A DNA stretch of 64,000 nt from Gyrodactylus bullatarudis (taxonomy: Eukaryota; Platyhelminthes; Monogenea; Gyrodactylidea; Gyrodactylidae). The stretch covers positions 236,935-300,934 of the forward strand of contig SSNU01000094.1 in NCBI GenBank assembly GCA_012064415.1, written 5' to 3'. A model generated the notes under the pieces. It worked only from the letters and a program-made list of their open reading frames with translations. It was not told the DNA's origin and did no database searches. The position numbers and the translations under genes were made by a program. Positions 1 to 13,410 of the stretch are shown in pieces (the stretch's first letter is position 1; each line of letters opens with the position of its first letter).

Positions 1-299
1 TTTAAATTCTCTTACATAAGATTCATAATTCTGCCTTTCACTTGTAATTTCTGTTTGACGTTAAGAAACGAAAAAGTCCTAGTAGAAAAACAACGATCGA
101 CAGATAGATCAAAAGGAAACAATGATCATAGGAACTTCTCTTCGCCATCTATTTTTGTGCTCAAATCTGCTTGAATCAATCAGAGGATTTTACTAAAATT
201 TTTGTCTGTTGCTTGTCTGTATCTAGCCGGTGTAATAGTCTGATGAGATGCGATGAAATATAAGAAATAGATTGTTAATCAGCTTTTATGATCTATTAA

Positions 300-430
300 C
301 CCTTTCGGTGCCGAGACTATTTCACATTTTTTATAAAAACCAAAATTTAGCTTTGAAGTTATTTGGCCAAAAATATTACTAATGCAAGTTCACTTTGTGG
401 GCCACAATTTAAACTTTAATTGATCCAGAA
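300..430 (+). repeat. Truncated piggyBac-like MITE copy
   Basis: TTAA at 296-299 is followed by CCCTTTCGGTGCCGAGAC. The next 120 bases match, in opposite orientation, the complete element at 43658-43841, including the stretch about 'ttggccaaaaatattactaa' and 'cccacaa'. The far inverted terminus and second TTAA are missing here, so this is a one-ended copy. Confidence 0.6.
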
Positions 431-2758
431 AATGTTTCTATAAAGTTTGTCTCTTTGTGAAACAGAGTCAACTTGGAAATTGCATGAAATCTACATTTAG
501 TCAATAGAGGATAGAGAAGAAGAAAATGTTAACTTACCTTGATAGTCTAATTCCTATAGAATGACAATCAAAATATGCAAATTTGACTATCGATTAATCC
601 TTGAATTCTTCTAATCCCTTCATTTAGTTTGTCAATTTCGATCAAGATTAGTTGATATTTTGAGAAAATTTTATTTATCCTCGACTAGTCTTAACTTCAT
701 TTCTTCGGGCTGATAAAGTTAAACCAAAGTTGGGATGACTGAAAAATCTTGCATTGGTTAATAGCTATTACTTATTAGCTAATACTCATTACTAATAACT
801 TATTAGGCTTAATGACTTATTAGATAAAACAACGAAATTCACCGTGATTTATTTGATGATTAATTAATCAATTGAAGAATGCTATTTTTGAATATGAAAG
901 TTAAGAAACTCATTAAATGGCCAAGATATTCCGCTTTTTAGGGATTGCATAGTAAAAATTCATTGAATATTGAGCGGCGATTTGAAAAATTCAGGATTTT
1001 AAAACTGAATGTCATAATGGTGAAGCATTTTCAACACATGCTTCAATACAAAATAATGCTTAGTAATGATAGTTCTATCAGAAAAGTTGATACTAATATG
1101 AGGTTAAAAAATTTCCCCCTACCCTATTGGTTATTGAATGAATTAATGTAACTTTACAATAAAACTTGTCTGATCTAACAAAACTAATAGGGATGAGATC
1201 ATGAAATTGTAGTATTTTTTGTTCGATGAGTTTTTCGTAGTACTGAAGCAGGCCTATCAAGATAAACACCGTTGAGATGTTTGAATGACCATTGGCTATG
1301 AATAATTAATTAATTTCCATGACTGTTGTTTTAGAAATACCCATCTACTCCAAAATAGCTGTAGCTCAAATATTGATGAATGGTTTCTTCTTATAAAATT
1401 TTTTTTGTCATTTCCTCACATTGATGATCAATCTTTAAAGTTGATCTAAAGCTATTCTCGATGAATTTAGGAATTCATAATTTTTGGAAACCATTTCAAA
1501 AGGTACACTTTCACCGATTTAAGACACATTTTTCGATCATTTTTACTGCTTGAGAATTATTAAATTAGGATGATCCGACAGTTCTTACAAAAATTGAATC
1601 GTGTTAATTAGTTTCTCTGTCTAATGGCGATACTGGAAATTAATGTTTGAAAATAATGTACATTTTGAATCGGTTTCAAAAAATGAATTTCGGTATAGCC
1701 TTTAATAACATAATAAGCTCATAATTATTGATTGAATTTGATCAATTCACAAGTCCCAACTTGAAATTACCATATTTTATGAAATATACTTTTGATTGGT
1801 GTTTTTCATTGCATATATTTCACTAGAAAATCAGTTGTTTATTCTAAAACCTAAATATATCTCCTCTTGGAAAATAACCCAAGTGTTTTGTGTATATAGA
1901 AAATTCATCTTTGTACTGATGTATATATTTTATCTAATCATAAAAGTACAAACAGGGGGTTAATCCAGTTCAATCTAACCTTAGTTCTATTCTTCTAACA
2001 CATTTCATTAAAGATTAATTTTATCCTATTTCACTTTGTTGGGCGATTGTTAATCAATAGGGTAGATTTATTGTACTCAAATCATAATATATATATTCTA
2101 CCAATCAATACCTAAATGTATATATATTGTATTATTTTCACAGGGGTATATGTATTTAGTCTTTATATTGAAGTCATATAAAGGAGATTGCCAAGTTTTT
2201 AGTATTACTGAGAAAAAATCAAGAAATTCCTGTCATTATTACTAATACACTTGGATCTAATTGGTCAATAAAATCCCCAATCCTAGTTTCAACTCACTTT
2301 TAGATGCTTATAATTATTGATAGATGATTCCCACTGCACCCTCCCAAATGTTATCTTGATGCAAGAGCGTTGAGGGAACACCCAAAAGAACTTTTCTAAA
2401 GTTTCATCCATTTTGTTATTTCTTCTGACTTTTGTATTTATTCTGTTTCAGCCTCATCTTCTGTTCTCATTTCTATCGGATAAGGAGCTTAATAAATTTT
2501 TGATCACTTGACAGAAATTGTAGAATTTTTATAAGAAAAGAGTTTTTATTTTCTTCAATTTGAAGGTTATGATTAATCTAGTTGATTTTATTACCTTCGA
2601 AAGAAGCAATTTCAAGTTCAATATCTAACATTAAAATTTGAATTCAGCAAAAAGTCTGGATATCCAATTAAATAATAAGCAGGTTCTCAGGTCGTAGTTA
2701 ACTTGAGGTCTAGAAATTGGCAAAAAATATTTTTTAAAGTGTATTATTTATACTAAAT

Positions 2759-3123
2759 CTAGTTGACATGACAATGAGAATTTACTATTCTTACAAAAAA
2801 CTTGAAATTCAGAGAAATAACCAATTCTGAACAATTTAATCTGGCCGTTTTTTTAGAATTTTGAAAATGCACCAAATTTCAACTTTCTCAATATCAAATC
2901 TTTGAGATCGATAAAAATTTTGAGCTCAAAAGTTGAAAAAGTGGAAATTTGATGGATTTTAGAAATTCTAAAAAAACGGCCTCAGTTTGGTCAGATTGAA
3001 TATTTTTTAAATCTCCACAACTTATTTCATTATAGTATTCGAAAAAAAATTTCCCTGACTTTCCGAAGAAAAATATTGAGATTTTTGTAAAAAAAGGTAA
3101 ATTCTCATCTTCATGTCAACTAG
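2759..3123. repeat. Foldback MITE, palindromic copy
   Basis: The left end reads CTAGTTGACATG, then a GAGAATTTAC word. The right end carries the inverse (GTAAATTCTC, then CATGTCAACTAG at 3112-3123). A second inverted pair lies inside: CCGTTTTTTTAGAATTT near 2845 and its complement near 2965. The whole element can therefore fold on itself. Related copies are at 29890, 40101, 42409, 53377 and 54945. No transposase frame is seen. Confidence 0.6.
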
Positions 3124-3336
3124 CTTCATGATTTTTGAGTCCAACATTAAAATTTAAACTTGGCAAAAAATCTGGATATTTGGAAAATCTGTAAATCATT
3201 ATTTCCAGAAATTAATACTCCATAGTTACTGTTTAGCTGGCAAAAAATATTCCAATTTCTGTCAGATGAAACAATTTCTTTAATGAAATATTCATCAAGA
3301 CTATCCCAATATTAATTGTATTTTTCTCTTTTTCAG

Positions 3337-6260
3337 ACAACTCAGTATTAACCAAGAACCAAAATCGTCTCTATGACCAGTTGAATAACAACAATGTTAC
3401 GCCTAAGCCATATGAAACCTTTGGTCCCCAAATCGAAATAATCGGAGCGCCAAAATCAAATCCAGACTCCCTTTTCGACTATAATAATGATATCAATGAG
3501 AATAGTCGGTTATATGCGAATCGTTCAAAGTCTCTAGGACGTAGACCACTAATTGAAAATAACAATAATCTCATTGCAGAATCCAATGAAAACTTCTATC
3601 AGTCACAAAACTATAAATCAGCTAATTCATTGCTGGAAACTGACATTGATACTGGTTTGTGCGTGGAAAAAGATGCAGCTGGTAATATAACTAATCAAGA
3701 GAATTACTTGGATAAAACCCGAAGTCTCTTCAATTTGAACAGTTCTCTTGAAAATGAGGAGAATGAAGCTTTATGGCTTAAAACTCATTCCGTTCAATAT
3801 CTGAATGATCCAGAAAAGGCCAAAAATGGTAGTTCAGGTGAAAAGGGGACATCTGCCAGTGGTCTTATCGCTCGCTTACGTTCAAAGGCAAAATCTGAAC
3901 ATGAACTGAGAGTTGCCAATTCCTTGAGTAGATTGATTATTCCAGATTGGATGAATAATGCTAATCTACCTGAACCTTTTGTATATTCGAATGAACTCCT
4001 TAAGCGTAGAGAGCTAGCCAAAAGTATTGAAAGACCTCATCCTCAGCAAAGATTTACAAATATGTCCACAGTACCGGGGGAAAAATTCGAGTATAAATCA
4101 AATGAGCTAAGGAAATCACTCAACTTTGATGATTTGATAGAAAAAAAACATGGCCAATCAAAGGTGGAAACAATACTCGAGCCTATACAGCCTAACGCTG
4201 TTCCACGTAGCCAAAATAATCAATTTATTCGACCCAGTCAACTCTATCGAATGAAGAATGCGAAAAATCCAAAACTTGAACCTATCCAGTCTAAACTGAA
4301 TCATTCAATGAGAACTAATCACGTGATTCAGTCTCATTCGGCTAATAGGACGATAGCTCCAAAGTCAATTAATCAACGACAAGATTCCATTCAGAATAAC
4401 CTGCCAAATGTGGATATGGGAATAGAATCAAATCTTCACCTTGGTCCAAATGACTTTAAGAAAGCAAACGAAGAAAATGCCTTCAGAGTTGATGGTGGTT
4501 TGAATCCCTTCTCAAAACCCGGAATTAAACCAAGATCATCAGTTCCAAAGAATCCAATTAACTACATATATCCCGAATCATCAAGTAACGATCTCAAAAA
4601 ATCCCAATACAATATAAACGAACCAATCAATGGCCCCGATACGAATCATATCAACAAAGAGTCTGTTTTAAGGCCAAGAGTATCTCTTGTAGAGGAAAAT
4701 ACAAGTGTTAAACCATTGCCCTCCCAAAAGAGTAATGGTCAGGCTACAACAAACCCTCAGACTCATATTAAACAAGAGACCAGAGAGAAACCTGATGGAC
4801 AAGCAACTGTTTACACACCTCCTGAAACAGAAAATATAAACTATTCAGATAATAATAACGAAGTGAAATCTATCAAGAGTCGTTCATCCCACTATCGAGA
4901 ATCACCCCAGGAAAGTTACAAAAGTCGTGAGCGTAAATCAAACAGTTCAACCTCTCAGAATACGCCCTCCACACTGCCATCAGATGGCCTGAACAAAATC
5001 AATTGTCTAACGGAACTGACAAAACTTATCGATCATTCTGTGAGTAGAAATGAAGCCCTGCTCAAAGACCAAAAGACCTCGTCCAGTTGGAAGAAAAACT
5101 TTTTCCTATTCTCAAATCGCTCCTCCCTCCACTATGTTACCCAGTCAATGCACAAGGTTGACTTTACTGAAGACTCACATAAACATGATATCCTCCATCT
5201 GTTGGCAACGTCACAATCTAATGAGCCGATTAATCTTTCAGAGTTTGCCCTAAGTCAACTATCAGGCTGTGTTGAACGGGATAAGTACGATGGTAGGATT
5301 TATTTATCCTGCAGTTTCAAATCATGCCAAACTTGTCATGTTAAGCCGAGTGAACAAGTGAATTGGCAAACATGTACCAATTGTTACACAATCTATTGTT
5401 CACAGAGTTGTCTAAAAAAAGATTTCGAGAGTGGCCTACACACAGATTTGTGCAATTTCTCCCGTGCTAAACGTCTATGCAATTTGGTCCAGAAAAATCT
5501 CAACTACAACCAAATATTGTTGCTAAACAATATGGCTTTGCGTGGTTATGAGAAACTGGGCAAGGGTGCAATATTCCTCTTCTTTAGTAGTTCGAAAATG
5601 GGCGAAACTTTTATCAAGCTATCCAATGCTGGTCGTCGGAGCGTGAAGCTTGATCAAGACTTTATCTCTCCTGTTTATTTAACACTTAGTGAAATAAGTC
5701 AATTGGATAGTACACTCGTGCGTCCCTGTCAGGAATTTTCCACGGAAAAAACCTTCCTCGTCGTTGTGATCATTTGTGCTTTCGAATTGACCCCAATGAT
5801 TGAGCAGGCTGTCTTACCAGTTCATTTGATAAAGCAACATTTCATCTTTAATCATAAGATGATAGAACCGAGTGTTGAGCCCGCCAAAGAATTGCCTAAT
5901 GATCCTAAATTGATTGAAACGGGGACTTATGAGGATCGTAAAGTTTTTGTACAAAAAACCCTCAAACAAATGAACCGTTATCAGATATCTCTAAAGCGAG
6001 ACTTTCCCAAAATTTATAAACTTCTCCTTGAATTCATACACACTGGTCGACAATTCTCTCCTATGGAATTCGTTATCAATGATCCAGCCACCAATAAAGA
6101 GTATATTTGTTTCATTCAACCTATGGAAGATGTACTTTTCAACGAATTAACATATCCCTCTAAAGAAAATTATCCCAAAAAAAATGAAGAAAAATGTGAT
6201 AGCAAAAATTATCCAAATGAGAATCCCACTGGCGTCTTTGTTACTGAAACAGAACTATGA
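3337..6260 (+). CDS. MYND zinc-finger protein, 3' terminal exon (AJM-1-like?)
   Basis: This is the last exon of a longer gene. A good acceptor ends at 3336, and the open frame starts there in phase 1 (two bases, then N-S-V-L-T-K), so the true start lies upstream and was not found. About 973 residues are visible. The first ~600 are low-complexity, polar and Asn/Ser/Pro-rich, probably disordered. Bases 5325-5453 encode a MYND-type zinc cluster: C-x2-C, C-x2-C, C-x3-C, H-x3-C. A folded, hydrophobic C-terminal domain of about 200 residues follows. The order (disordered scaffold, MYND, alpha/beta domain) recalls the apical-junction molecule family AJM-1/AJM1; this is from memory, not alignment. 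Other MYND scaffolds are possible. It converges on the PP6 subunit gene. Confidence 0.75.
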
Positions 6261-6417
6261 TGATGAATAAAATTCAAAAACTATATCAAATTCATTCATG
6301 TTGGCGCCCGTAAAATATTTTCCCGCTTTGTTTGTTTCAATATGTAATACTATTTGATCTTTTGTAATTCTTGATTTTTTTGAGCCTTAGATATTCTATC
6401 GATTGTAATTGTAAATT

Positions 6418-6423
6418 AATAAA
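6418..6423 (+). terminator. Polyadenylation signal of the MYND gene
   Basis: AATAAA lies 158 bases after the TGA stop in an AT-rich 3' UTR. The remaining spacer to 6783 (about 360 bases) shows nothing else; it separates two convergent genes. Confidence 0.6.
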
Positions 6424-6783
6424 TCTATTCTTCCAATAATTTACTTTTCAATTCTACCAAACTCGATCTAATAATAACTCAAATATAATTATATCATTAA
6501 ACTACTCTATAGTAGATTTTGTTAATTTTTCCTTGAAAATATTCTCTATTTTCGGAATGACTTTGTGAGAGATAAAATTTACTTTGTGTAATAAAATTTT
6601 ATTAGCTAGGATAACAGGAAATCCTAAACAAAATCTGAATGACAAGTTTAAAAATTCCCAAAGAGAATTTTTTTAATAAAAAAGGAATTTTTTTCAAAGA
6701 AGTTCTCTTAGATTCTTTATTTTTGTGCATTTGAATCGTTAAAAAAAGGTTGAGGAATAATAGAGATGGATTTTCGATCAGGA

Positions 6784-9700
6784 TTAATTATTTTTGCTTG
6801 AATCTGTAAAGTTGACATTAACGGCAGAGAAGTCAGCCCAGTCTTCATTTTGGTTGTTGCAATCTAAGATGAAATATTGAAATATTTATTATCAGGCTAT
6901 ATTGAATTGTCTACACAAGATGAATATCAACTAAATTGATGTAGAATATTAAAGACTTGATGCAAAACTAACCTGGATTACCCTTGTGGTTGTCATTGGA
7001 GGATGTAGGTGATGATGAAGTTTCATTTGTGTTATTACAAGCCATCATAGTTTCAGAATTACTGTTAGTTTTGAATTGTTCACTATTGTTACTGGTACTG
7101 TTCTTGGAGAATTCTTCACTGATGAGAGGATTTTTCTTTTGAGTTATAACTCTTGGAGCATTGTTTCCAAAGCCAGAAGAGTTTTGTTCGCAATCAGAGT
7201 CGAAATCTGAGTCATCTGTGTTATCCGGAGTTTCATCTGATTCATCGGAATCATCATTGGAACATTCACTAGTTCGGCCAAGATCACTAGAATTGAGAAT
7301 CGGTTTCTTTGCCCAATCAAAGGTCTCGTTTATTGGTGCAGGAGATGCTGAATCTTTGCCAGATGAAGGAGTCTGATAATTCTCTGGCATACGCACTAGA
7401 AAAAGAACATGAAATTTAGACAGACACTTTGATAGTTTATTGGTAATCTATTTTTTCATTCAACACACGATTTTCATGGGGTGTGTTTAATAATTTTTTT
7501 TCTGATAAAATCATTTTCAGTCAAATATGATAAAGATTGCTTTTGCATACTTTTTAAACTTACAGGCATCATCATCCTGGGAAGAGTTGTAGGCTGTGAA
7601 TCGTTCAGGATTCAGGTTTTTAATAAAGTCACCAATACAGTTTGAGGATTCCTTAATGAATGACTGAAACTTGATGAGGTTCCTATGCATGGATTTAACA
7701 ATGTTAGTTTTTCTATCGAAAGGGACCATCAAGAATGGGAAACTGGTTGACTTACTTAAGTTCTTCCGAATTGAAACTCTGTTAAAAAAGGAAAAAGATT
7801 ATAAATAATAAAAGAATCCTAATGCTAGTTTCTTTTGCTTTTCTGGTCTATCATCTTGCCTAAGAAATCAAAGTGCCATTGTCAAATTAATTACTAGGCT
7901 TGTCAAGGACGAATAAAAAACTACTCCTTATTCTATTGTGCATTGGCATAGTCTATTTTAATATCTCAGAAAAAATTAGAATTTTATTACAATCAATAAT
8001 CAAGACATACCACACTGTTTGAGCTATTGTTGGCATTCTGATTTTGAATTGGCTGAGATGAAAAAAAATTATGATTAGATTTCTGTTTTACTGATTGATC
8101 TAGTTGAAGAGAGAAAAGTTTTTACCTCAATTTTACTCTGTTCATTTATTGGGATTAGACACTTGTTGACAAATCTGCTCCAATTATCGTAGTGGGATCT
8201 TTCTTGAAAGCCTGCTCAAAATGAAACCAATCAAAATTACAATAAGTTTTTTTTCGTTCAAGTTGTGGAGTTTACTTACACTTGATAAAAGTATTCAAAT
8301 CATCCTTGGATTTGTAAAAGTTTTCAATTGTCAAAATGTAATTAGAGATATTCCAAATGTAGCCAGAATAACCCGGTTTTGGAGTTTTTATTGACTTTGC
8401 GACCAACAAGGTTTGTTCATTGCTAAAATAAAAGATTTTTTTTAACAGAGTATAGAGTAATATTAAAGATTTACATAAAATCCAAGAGACTTCCATGGTC
8501 TCATAGCAAGTAAGAGAAGATCAAACATACTCATTTGCTTGGTCGAGTTTATCTTCTTCGTCAAAAATCATAACAGGATTCATCAGGATGAGGAACTCGG
8601 TAAGTTGGCAATCATTGAAAATATACTCCAGACCATTAAGACACTGTTCGTTACTATTCATTAATAATGCATTGATTTTGGCCCGTTCTGCCTCCATAGA
8701 TTCCTTCTTTTCGTGTTGATCATTGACAGAGGTGAAGACTAGGTTTAGACGTTGCTGAAAATCCATTCTATTTTGCTCTTCTGAATCTTCTTCATAGGGT
8801 TTAACACAAGGATAACCGGAGTGGACTAGATGATCTCTGATTATGTTCGCAAAACTCTCTGAGAGAAACGTGTTCATGGGAAATCTCTGAACGAGAGAAG
8901 ACAAAAGGGTTAAAATTTTCCTTTCTTTTAAGGATTCTAGAAACAATTGCATTGATCTGTTAATACGGTCATTCAGTGAATTTTCGGTTATTTCATCTTC
9001 ATTTGTTTGCATAGGACTGCTGCCCGACATGGTGGAGTCTTGAGTTTGCGAATTTTCGTCAAAGGTTTTCACATTTGAAGTATATGTTTTTGGTGATGTC
9101 TTGTAGTCAATTCCAATGGAAGTTATCAGCTGCAAGCACTGTATGAGACAAATTCGAGAATAACCCAAAGCTTTACCATTTGGCAAGTCACTATGATCCA
9201 ATTCCGTTGAGCTAAGTGTTTCATCAGATATTACTTTCAAGATGTTATCCATGTTATTTGTAAAAGCATTGATGAGACGAATGCAGGAGAGTTTTTGGTA
9301 AACAATTCTTGGATCAAGAGCTGGTTTAGTTGATTTGTCGTTCGATGAATCATTGGATGTTTCTTTAGGTACGTTGAGGAATGGATATTGTGAAGTTATG
9401 GTATTCTGATTAGTAACAAATGAAACAAAAATACGAATTATATTTGGAGCAAGATATTCACGATTCAAACAGTACGTTGAGTCGTTAGTTACATTCGAGT
9501 CAAGGTGATACTTGGTTAATCGGCCAACAATATTATTTATTAAATCTTCACTATTATAAAAAAGAAAACAAAGAATTAATTTAAAGCGAGACAATAATGA
9601 ACTACTTAGCAAAGACTCACGATTCGAGACAATCAAGGGTTTTTTCATAGAACTTGCCTTCTTCACTGAAATAGTTTTCTTCAGAAAATAATTCCGATAG

Positions 9701-10522
9701 TTTCCTCCTCAAGTTAATACTGATATTACTAAATAGATATGATATTGACTCGTAGTATTCCGGGGCATAGTGAGGATCAAAAAATGATGTGAGTGAGTGG
9801 AAAAATTCCTGATTTATGACCATTCCAAGCGGTACATGTAATTGTTTGTCTTCAATTGAAGTCATGTGAAGTAAAAAGTCAATAACTGCTCCACAATTAG
9901 TATGACGGAAAATATTCTTGCTAAACGTCGGATGGGTTGTGAATCGAACAAGAACAGAAAGGTTTTTCCCTTGATTCGAAAAACCAATAGAACTAGTAAG
10001 AACACGACACACTAAACTAGCTGATAATGCATTTAGTGGTTTTTCAGATGAAAAATAATCTAAAAGGAAATCTAAATATGGATATTTTTGAGTTTCATCG
10101 TTATAAGCGACAAGCTTAGATGTTGTAGCATCTGTTGTTTTGATTAATTCACTGGAAACATTGGAATATCTATTGAATAATAAATAATTAGAGAATATAA
10201 TGATGAGATTTTTAATGGTTAAATTACTTGTATTGGGTTTTATCAAAGTTTTTTATATCATGGTCTTGAATTATATACTTGATCAAATCATGGAAGATAT
10301 CATCCTGCGTAATACTATTTAAGAAATTAATAAGTTTTACAAAAGACTTACAAGTTTATTAGGGGAAGATAATTTTCATGGCATTTATCAAAAAGATCAG
10401 AAGCATCTAGGACAGATTCTAATGTTGGATTCTAAAAAGTGAATTGTTTAATAAATTTGACTAACTTCTTTTTCGAATACAGAGTCTATTTCTGAGCTGG
10501 TATTCACAATGTCCCAGATCAT
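6784..10522 (-). CDS. PPP6R: PP6 regulatory subunit, SAPS family (12 exons)
   Basis: It should target the phosphatase PP6 catalytic subunit to substrates. Exons (minus order): 10522-10466, 10431-10352, 10314-10228, 10169-9621, 9550-8531, 8422-8280, 8211-8126, 8052-8011, 7778-7756, 7682-7564, 7395-6973, 6863-6784. All phases agree and give 902 residues. The start MIWDIVNTSSEIDSVFEKE mirrors the family start (MFWKFDLH... IDxLLxKE). TQYKYSNVSSEL matches the family RYKYPxxACEILT, and the block around YPYLDFLLDYF matches the SAPS repeat core. PGYSGYIWNISNYI in exon 6 matches PGYMGHLTRIANCI. The tail is acidic (exon 11, Asp/Ser-rich) and ends near EDWADF, as in PP6R proteins. Introns 1 and 2 are only 34 and 37 nt. 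Confidence 0.88.
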
Positions 10523-11437
10523 GGCGAGAAAAAAATCTGTTATATATAAAGATTGTTTTTATGAATAGGAAAGGTAATGTGTGAAATTAATCAATTTGAA
10601 TTCACAGGTTGATTAAAACTTGCAAAAATATGATTAATAAATCATGATCTTGTTTAAACTATTTCTCATCTACAAAATCTTTTCCACTTGAAATTCTATT
10701 AGTCAATTTATCATCAGAATCTGATGATCAGCTTATTATGATTACTTACTAATTAATAATTAGTAATTACAATTATGTATTATTGATAATTATAATTAAT
10801 CAAGTATTATAAATCATAATTTATAATCCACAATGTGAATTCCATCTTGTAGTAGTATTTCCGAATTTTGTTATTACTAATAAGTTATTAGCATAAAATT
10901 TTCACAATACTAATTTTAGTTCTAAAATTTAAAATCAAATTTTCAGTCGGAACATGCTACTAAATCTTTTTTTGTCACTCTGAAATTGGTTCTGGTGAAT
11001 TGCTAACTAAAAGGTACTAACAACATGTTTTATTTATAATGCAAACTTTTTTGTAGTCGATAATATTATAATTTAGAATCAGTAAATTAATTACTGCTTT
11101 TTTAATCTAAACCGTCATTCAAGATTCGAAGTTCGAACTTATAGCAAACGTTCGTTTCCTGGTAAGAAAACATATATATAAAAGTCTCTTTCCATTAAAA
11201 TTGATATTACGAAGACTAATTAATCGAGGTTTAATCATTGACTAGAGAGTCTCATTGAAAGAAGGTTTGGTACACTTCAAAGCCCTAAAATGAAATTAAT
11301 GAGTCTCTTTCAAAAATGAGCTTCAAAAAATCAAGGCCAGTTTGATGAGAAATAGTTTTTTCTAATCGTCAAAATATAGCCCGCAACATTTATTTTAATC
11401 GTGTTCATAAACTTTTGACTACGTTTACCTTATCCTG
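10523..11437. other. Divergent spacer between PP6R and eRF1
   Basis: These 915 bases lie between two genes that start in opposite directions, so they presumably hold both promoters. The left half is very AT-rich, with TAATTA-type palindromic words at 10740-10830. No TATA box or other site could be assigned with confidence. No coding frame or transposon was recognised. Confidence 0.5.
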
Positions 11438-12914
11438 ATGGCTACTTCCGACAGTCTCGCAGCCGCAGATAAAAATGTGGAAATTTGGAAAATAAAAAAA
11501 CTTATTAAAAGTCTCGAATCAGCTCGTGGGTAAGTGGACTTGTATAATTTTTAGAAATGGCACGAGCATGATCTCCCTTATTATCCCTCCCAAGGATCAA
11601 ATTAATCGTATAGCTAAAATGTTGGTGGAAGAATATGGTACAGCATCAAATATCAAAAGTCGAGTCAATCGGCTTTCTGTTCTCAGTGCTATTACCTCAG
11701 TACAGCAAAGGCTAAAACTTTACACTAGAGGTACTCAAATTCTTTTATAAAATTTTGTTTTATACTAACCTTTATTAATTTAGTTCCAGAAAATGGCCTT
11801 GTACTTTATTGTGGAACTATTCTGACTGAAGACAATAAGGAAAAGAAAGTAAATATTGATTTTGAACCGTTCAAACCAGTCAATACATCCTTGTATCTAT
11901 GTGACAATAAATTTCACACAGAAGCCCTAAACGCTCTTCTCACTGATGATAGTAAATTTGGATTTATTGTTATGGATGGTAACGGATGTTTGTTTGGTAC
12001 TCTTTGTGGCAATGCACGAGAAGTTGTTCATAAATTCACTGTGGAATTACCTAAAAAGCACGGTCGTGGCGGTCAATCTGCACCGCGTTTTGCTCGTTTA
12101 CGTATGGAAAAACGTCACAACTACGTAAGAAAAGTTGCAGAAACGGCTATCCAAGTATTCATCGCTAATGATAAAGTTAATGTTGATGGAATTATCCTGG
12201 CTGGTATTGCTGACTTTAAAAATGAATTGAGCAAATCAGACATGTTTGATCCAAGATTACAATCGAAAATTTTGAAAATAGTTGATGTCTCATATGGTGG
12301 AGAGACAGGCTTTCAACAGGCTATCGATCAATCTGCTGACACTCTTTCCCAGGTCAAATTCTATCAAGAGAAGAATCTTATCTCGAGATTTTTCCTGGAA
12401 ATCTCCACTGATTCTCACAGATATTGCTTTGGAGTAGAAGAGACTCTCAAAGCTTTAGAATTGGGTTAGTTTTACATTTTTAATCGTTTTCTTGAAATTT
12501 CCCAGAAATAAATTTTGAAATTAAACTATTTCAGGATCCGTTGAGACACTCATTGTTTGGGAAAATCTTGACATTATGCGGTATGAATTGAAGGCTGCCA
12601 ACTCAGATAGCATAAAAATTCTACATGTACGTCCAAATCAAGAAAAGGACAGAAACAATTTTATTGACAAGGAAACAGGAACTGAAATGGAGGCTATAAA
12701 CACTGTCCTCTTGCTGAATTGGCTAGCGGACAATTTTAAGAGTTTTGGTACCACTCTTGAAATTATCTCTGACAAATCTCCCGAGGGAAATCAATTTGTT
12801 AAAGGTTTTGGTGGCATAGGAGGTATCCTTCGGTACGCAGTTGACATGCAAAAAATGGAAGCATTTACTGATGAAGAAGACGGCGAGGAATTTGATCTCG
12901 ACGATTACTTCTGA
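11438..12914 (+). CDS. ETF1: Eukaryotic peptide chain release factor 1 (eRF1)
   Basis: It recognises all three stop codons in the ribosomal A site and triggers peptide release with the GTPase eRF3. Exons: 11438-11529, 11555-11730, 11784-12464, 12535-12914; total 442 residues (human 437). Visible motifs are NIKS at about residues 63-66 in [15 protein letters not shown], the YLCDNKF box at about 127-133, and GGQ at about 185-187 in KKHGRGGQ. The C-terminal domain keeps [13 protein letters not shown] and ends in an acidic FDLDDYF. Intron 1 is just 25 nt; unspliced, the frame meets TAA at once, and removal restores [17 protein letters not shown], identical in pattern to other eRF1s. A proline replaces the usual leucine three residues after GGQ. 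The intact NIKS and YxCxxxF boxes point to standard stop-codon use. Confidence 0.97.
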
Positions 12915-13410
12915 TTTAAAGCGACTGCGAGACTGGTTGTCATCAAAACCTCCTCTATCCTTCACCAATGTCCCTTACATTCCCTTTATTATACTCCTCT
13001 TTGTACTATTATTATTTTTATCACCACCACTAATACTAATAGTGGGAATTGATTCCCGATAAAGAAATAATCCCAAATTACACTCAAACGCTACTTATTA
13101 GGTACACATAAATTTACTACATGATTTTGTGGTTTGAATGTTACAATAATATGTGTCTAAATAAAGCTTTTCTTGGTCTGATTGAAAATATTTTTTTTTA
13201 GCTACTAATTCGGAGAAAGAGAAAATCGTCCTGAAATTAATCAATGAAACAATTAATAGTACTGCTACTACCATATAAAATACTATCAATGTTCATTGTT
13301 ATTGATTGAAATTAAAGAGAATGAATGAAAAAATTGGATTTCTTCTTCAAGTTGATATCGCTTTTCAATCTTGAAAAATATTTTAATGAGAGGTTATTAT
13401 ATTGTAATCC
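12915..13410 (+). other. eRF1 3' UTR and spacer to the pseudokinase
   Basis: AATAAA at 13160-13165 is the likely polyadenylation signal for eRF1, about 245 bases past its stop. The rest is AT-rich sequence leading to the next start codon. Nothing else is seen. Confidence 0.5.

Larger units (their letters stand above)
1..3336. other. Upstream non-coding region / intron of the MYND gene
   Basis: No convincing exon is visible. The region should contain the intron that ends with the acceptor at 3334-3336, and perhaps the missing 5' exons. It holds a truncated piggyBac-like MITE (about 300-430), a lone end of the foldback family near 1450-1500, AT-rich runs with repeated TTATTAG-like words at 760-830, and a complete foldback element at 2759-3123. 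Confidence 0.5.

Noticed and set aside
7743..7755. A 13-nt intron in the PP6R gene (GTAAGT to CCAG)
   Set aside because: Too short to splice. A later acceptor at 7683-7684 gives a normal 73-nt intron, keeps the frame and matches the family better.
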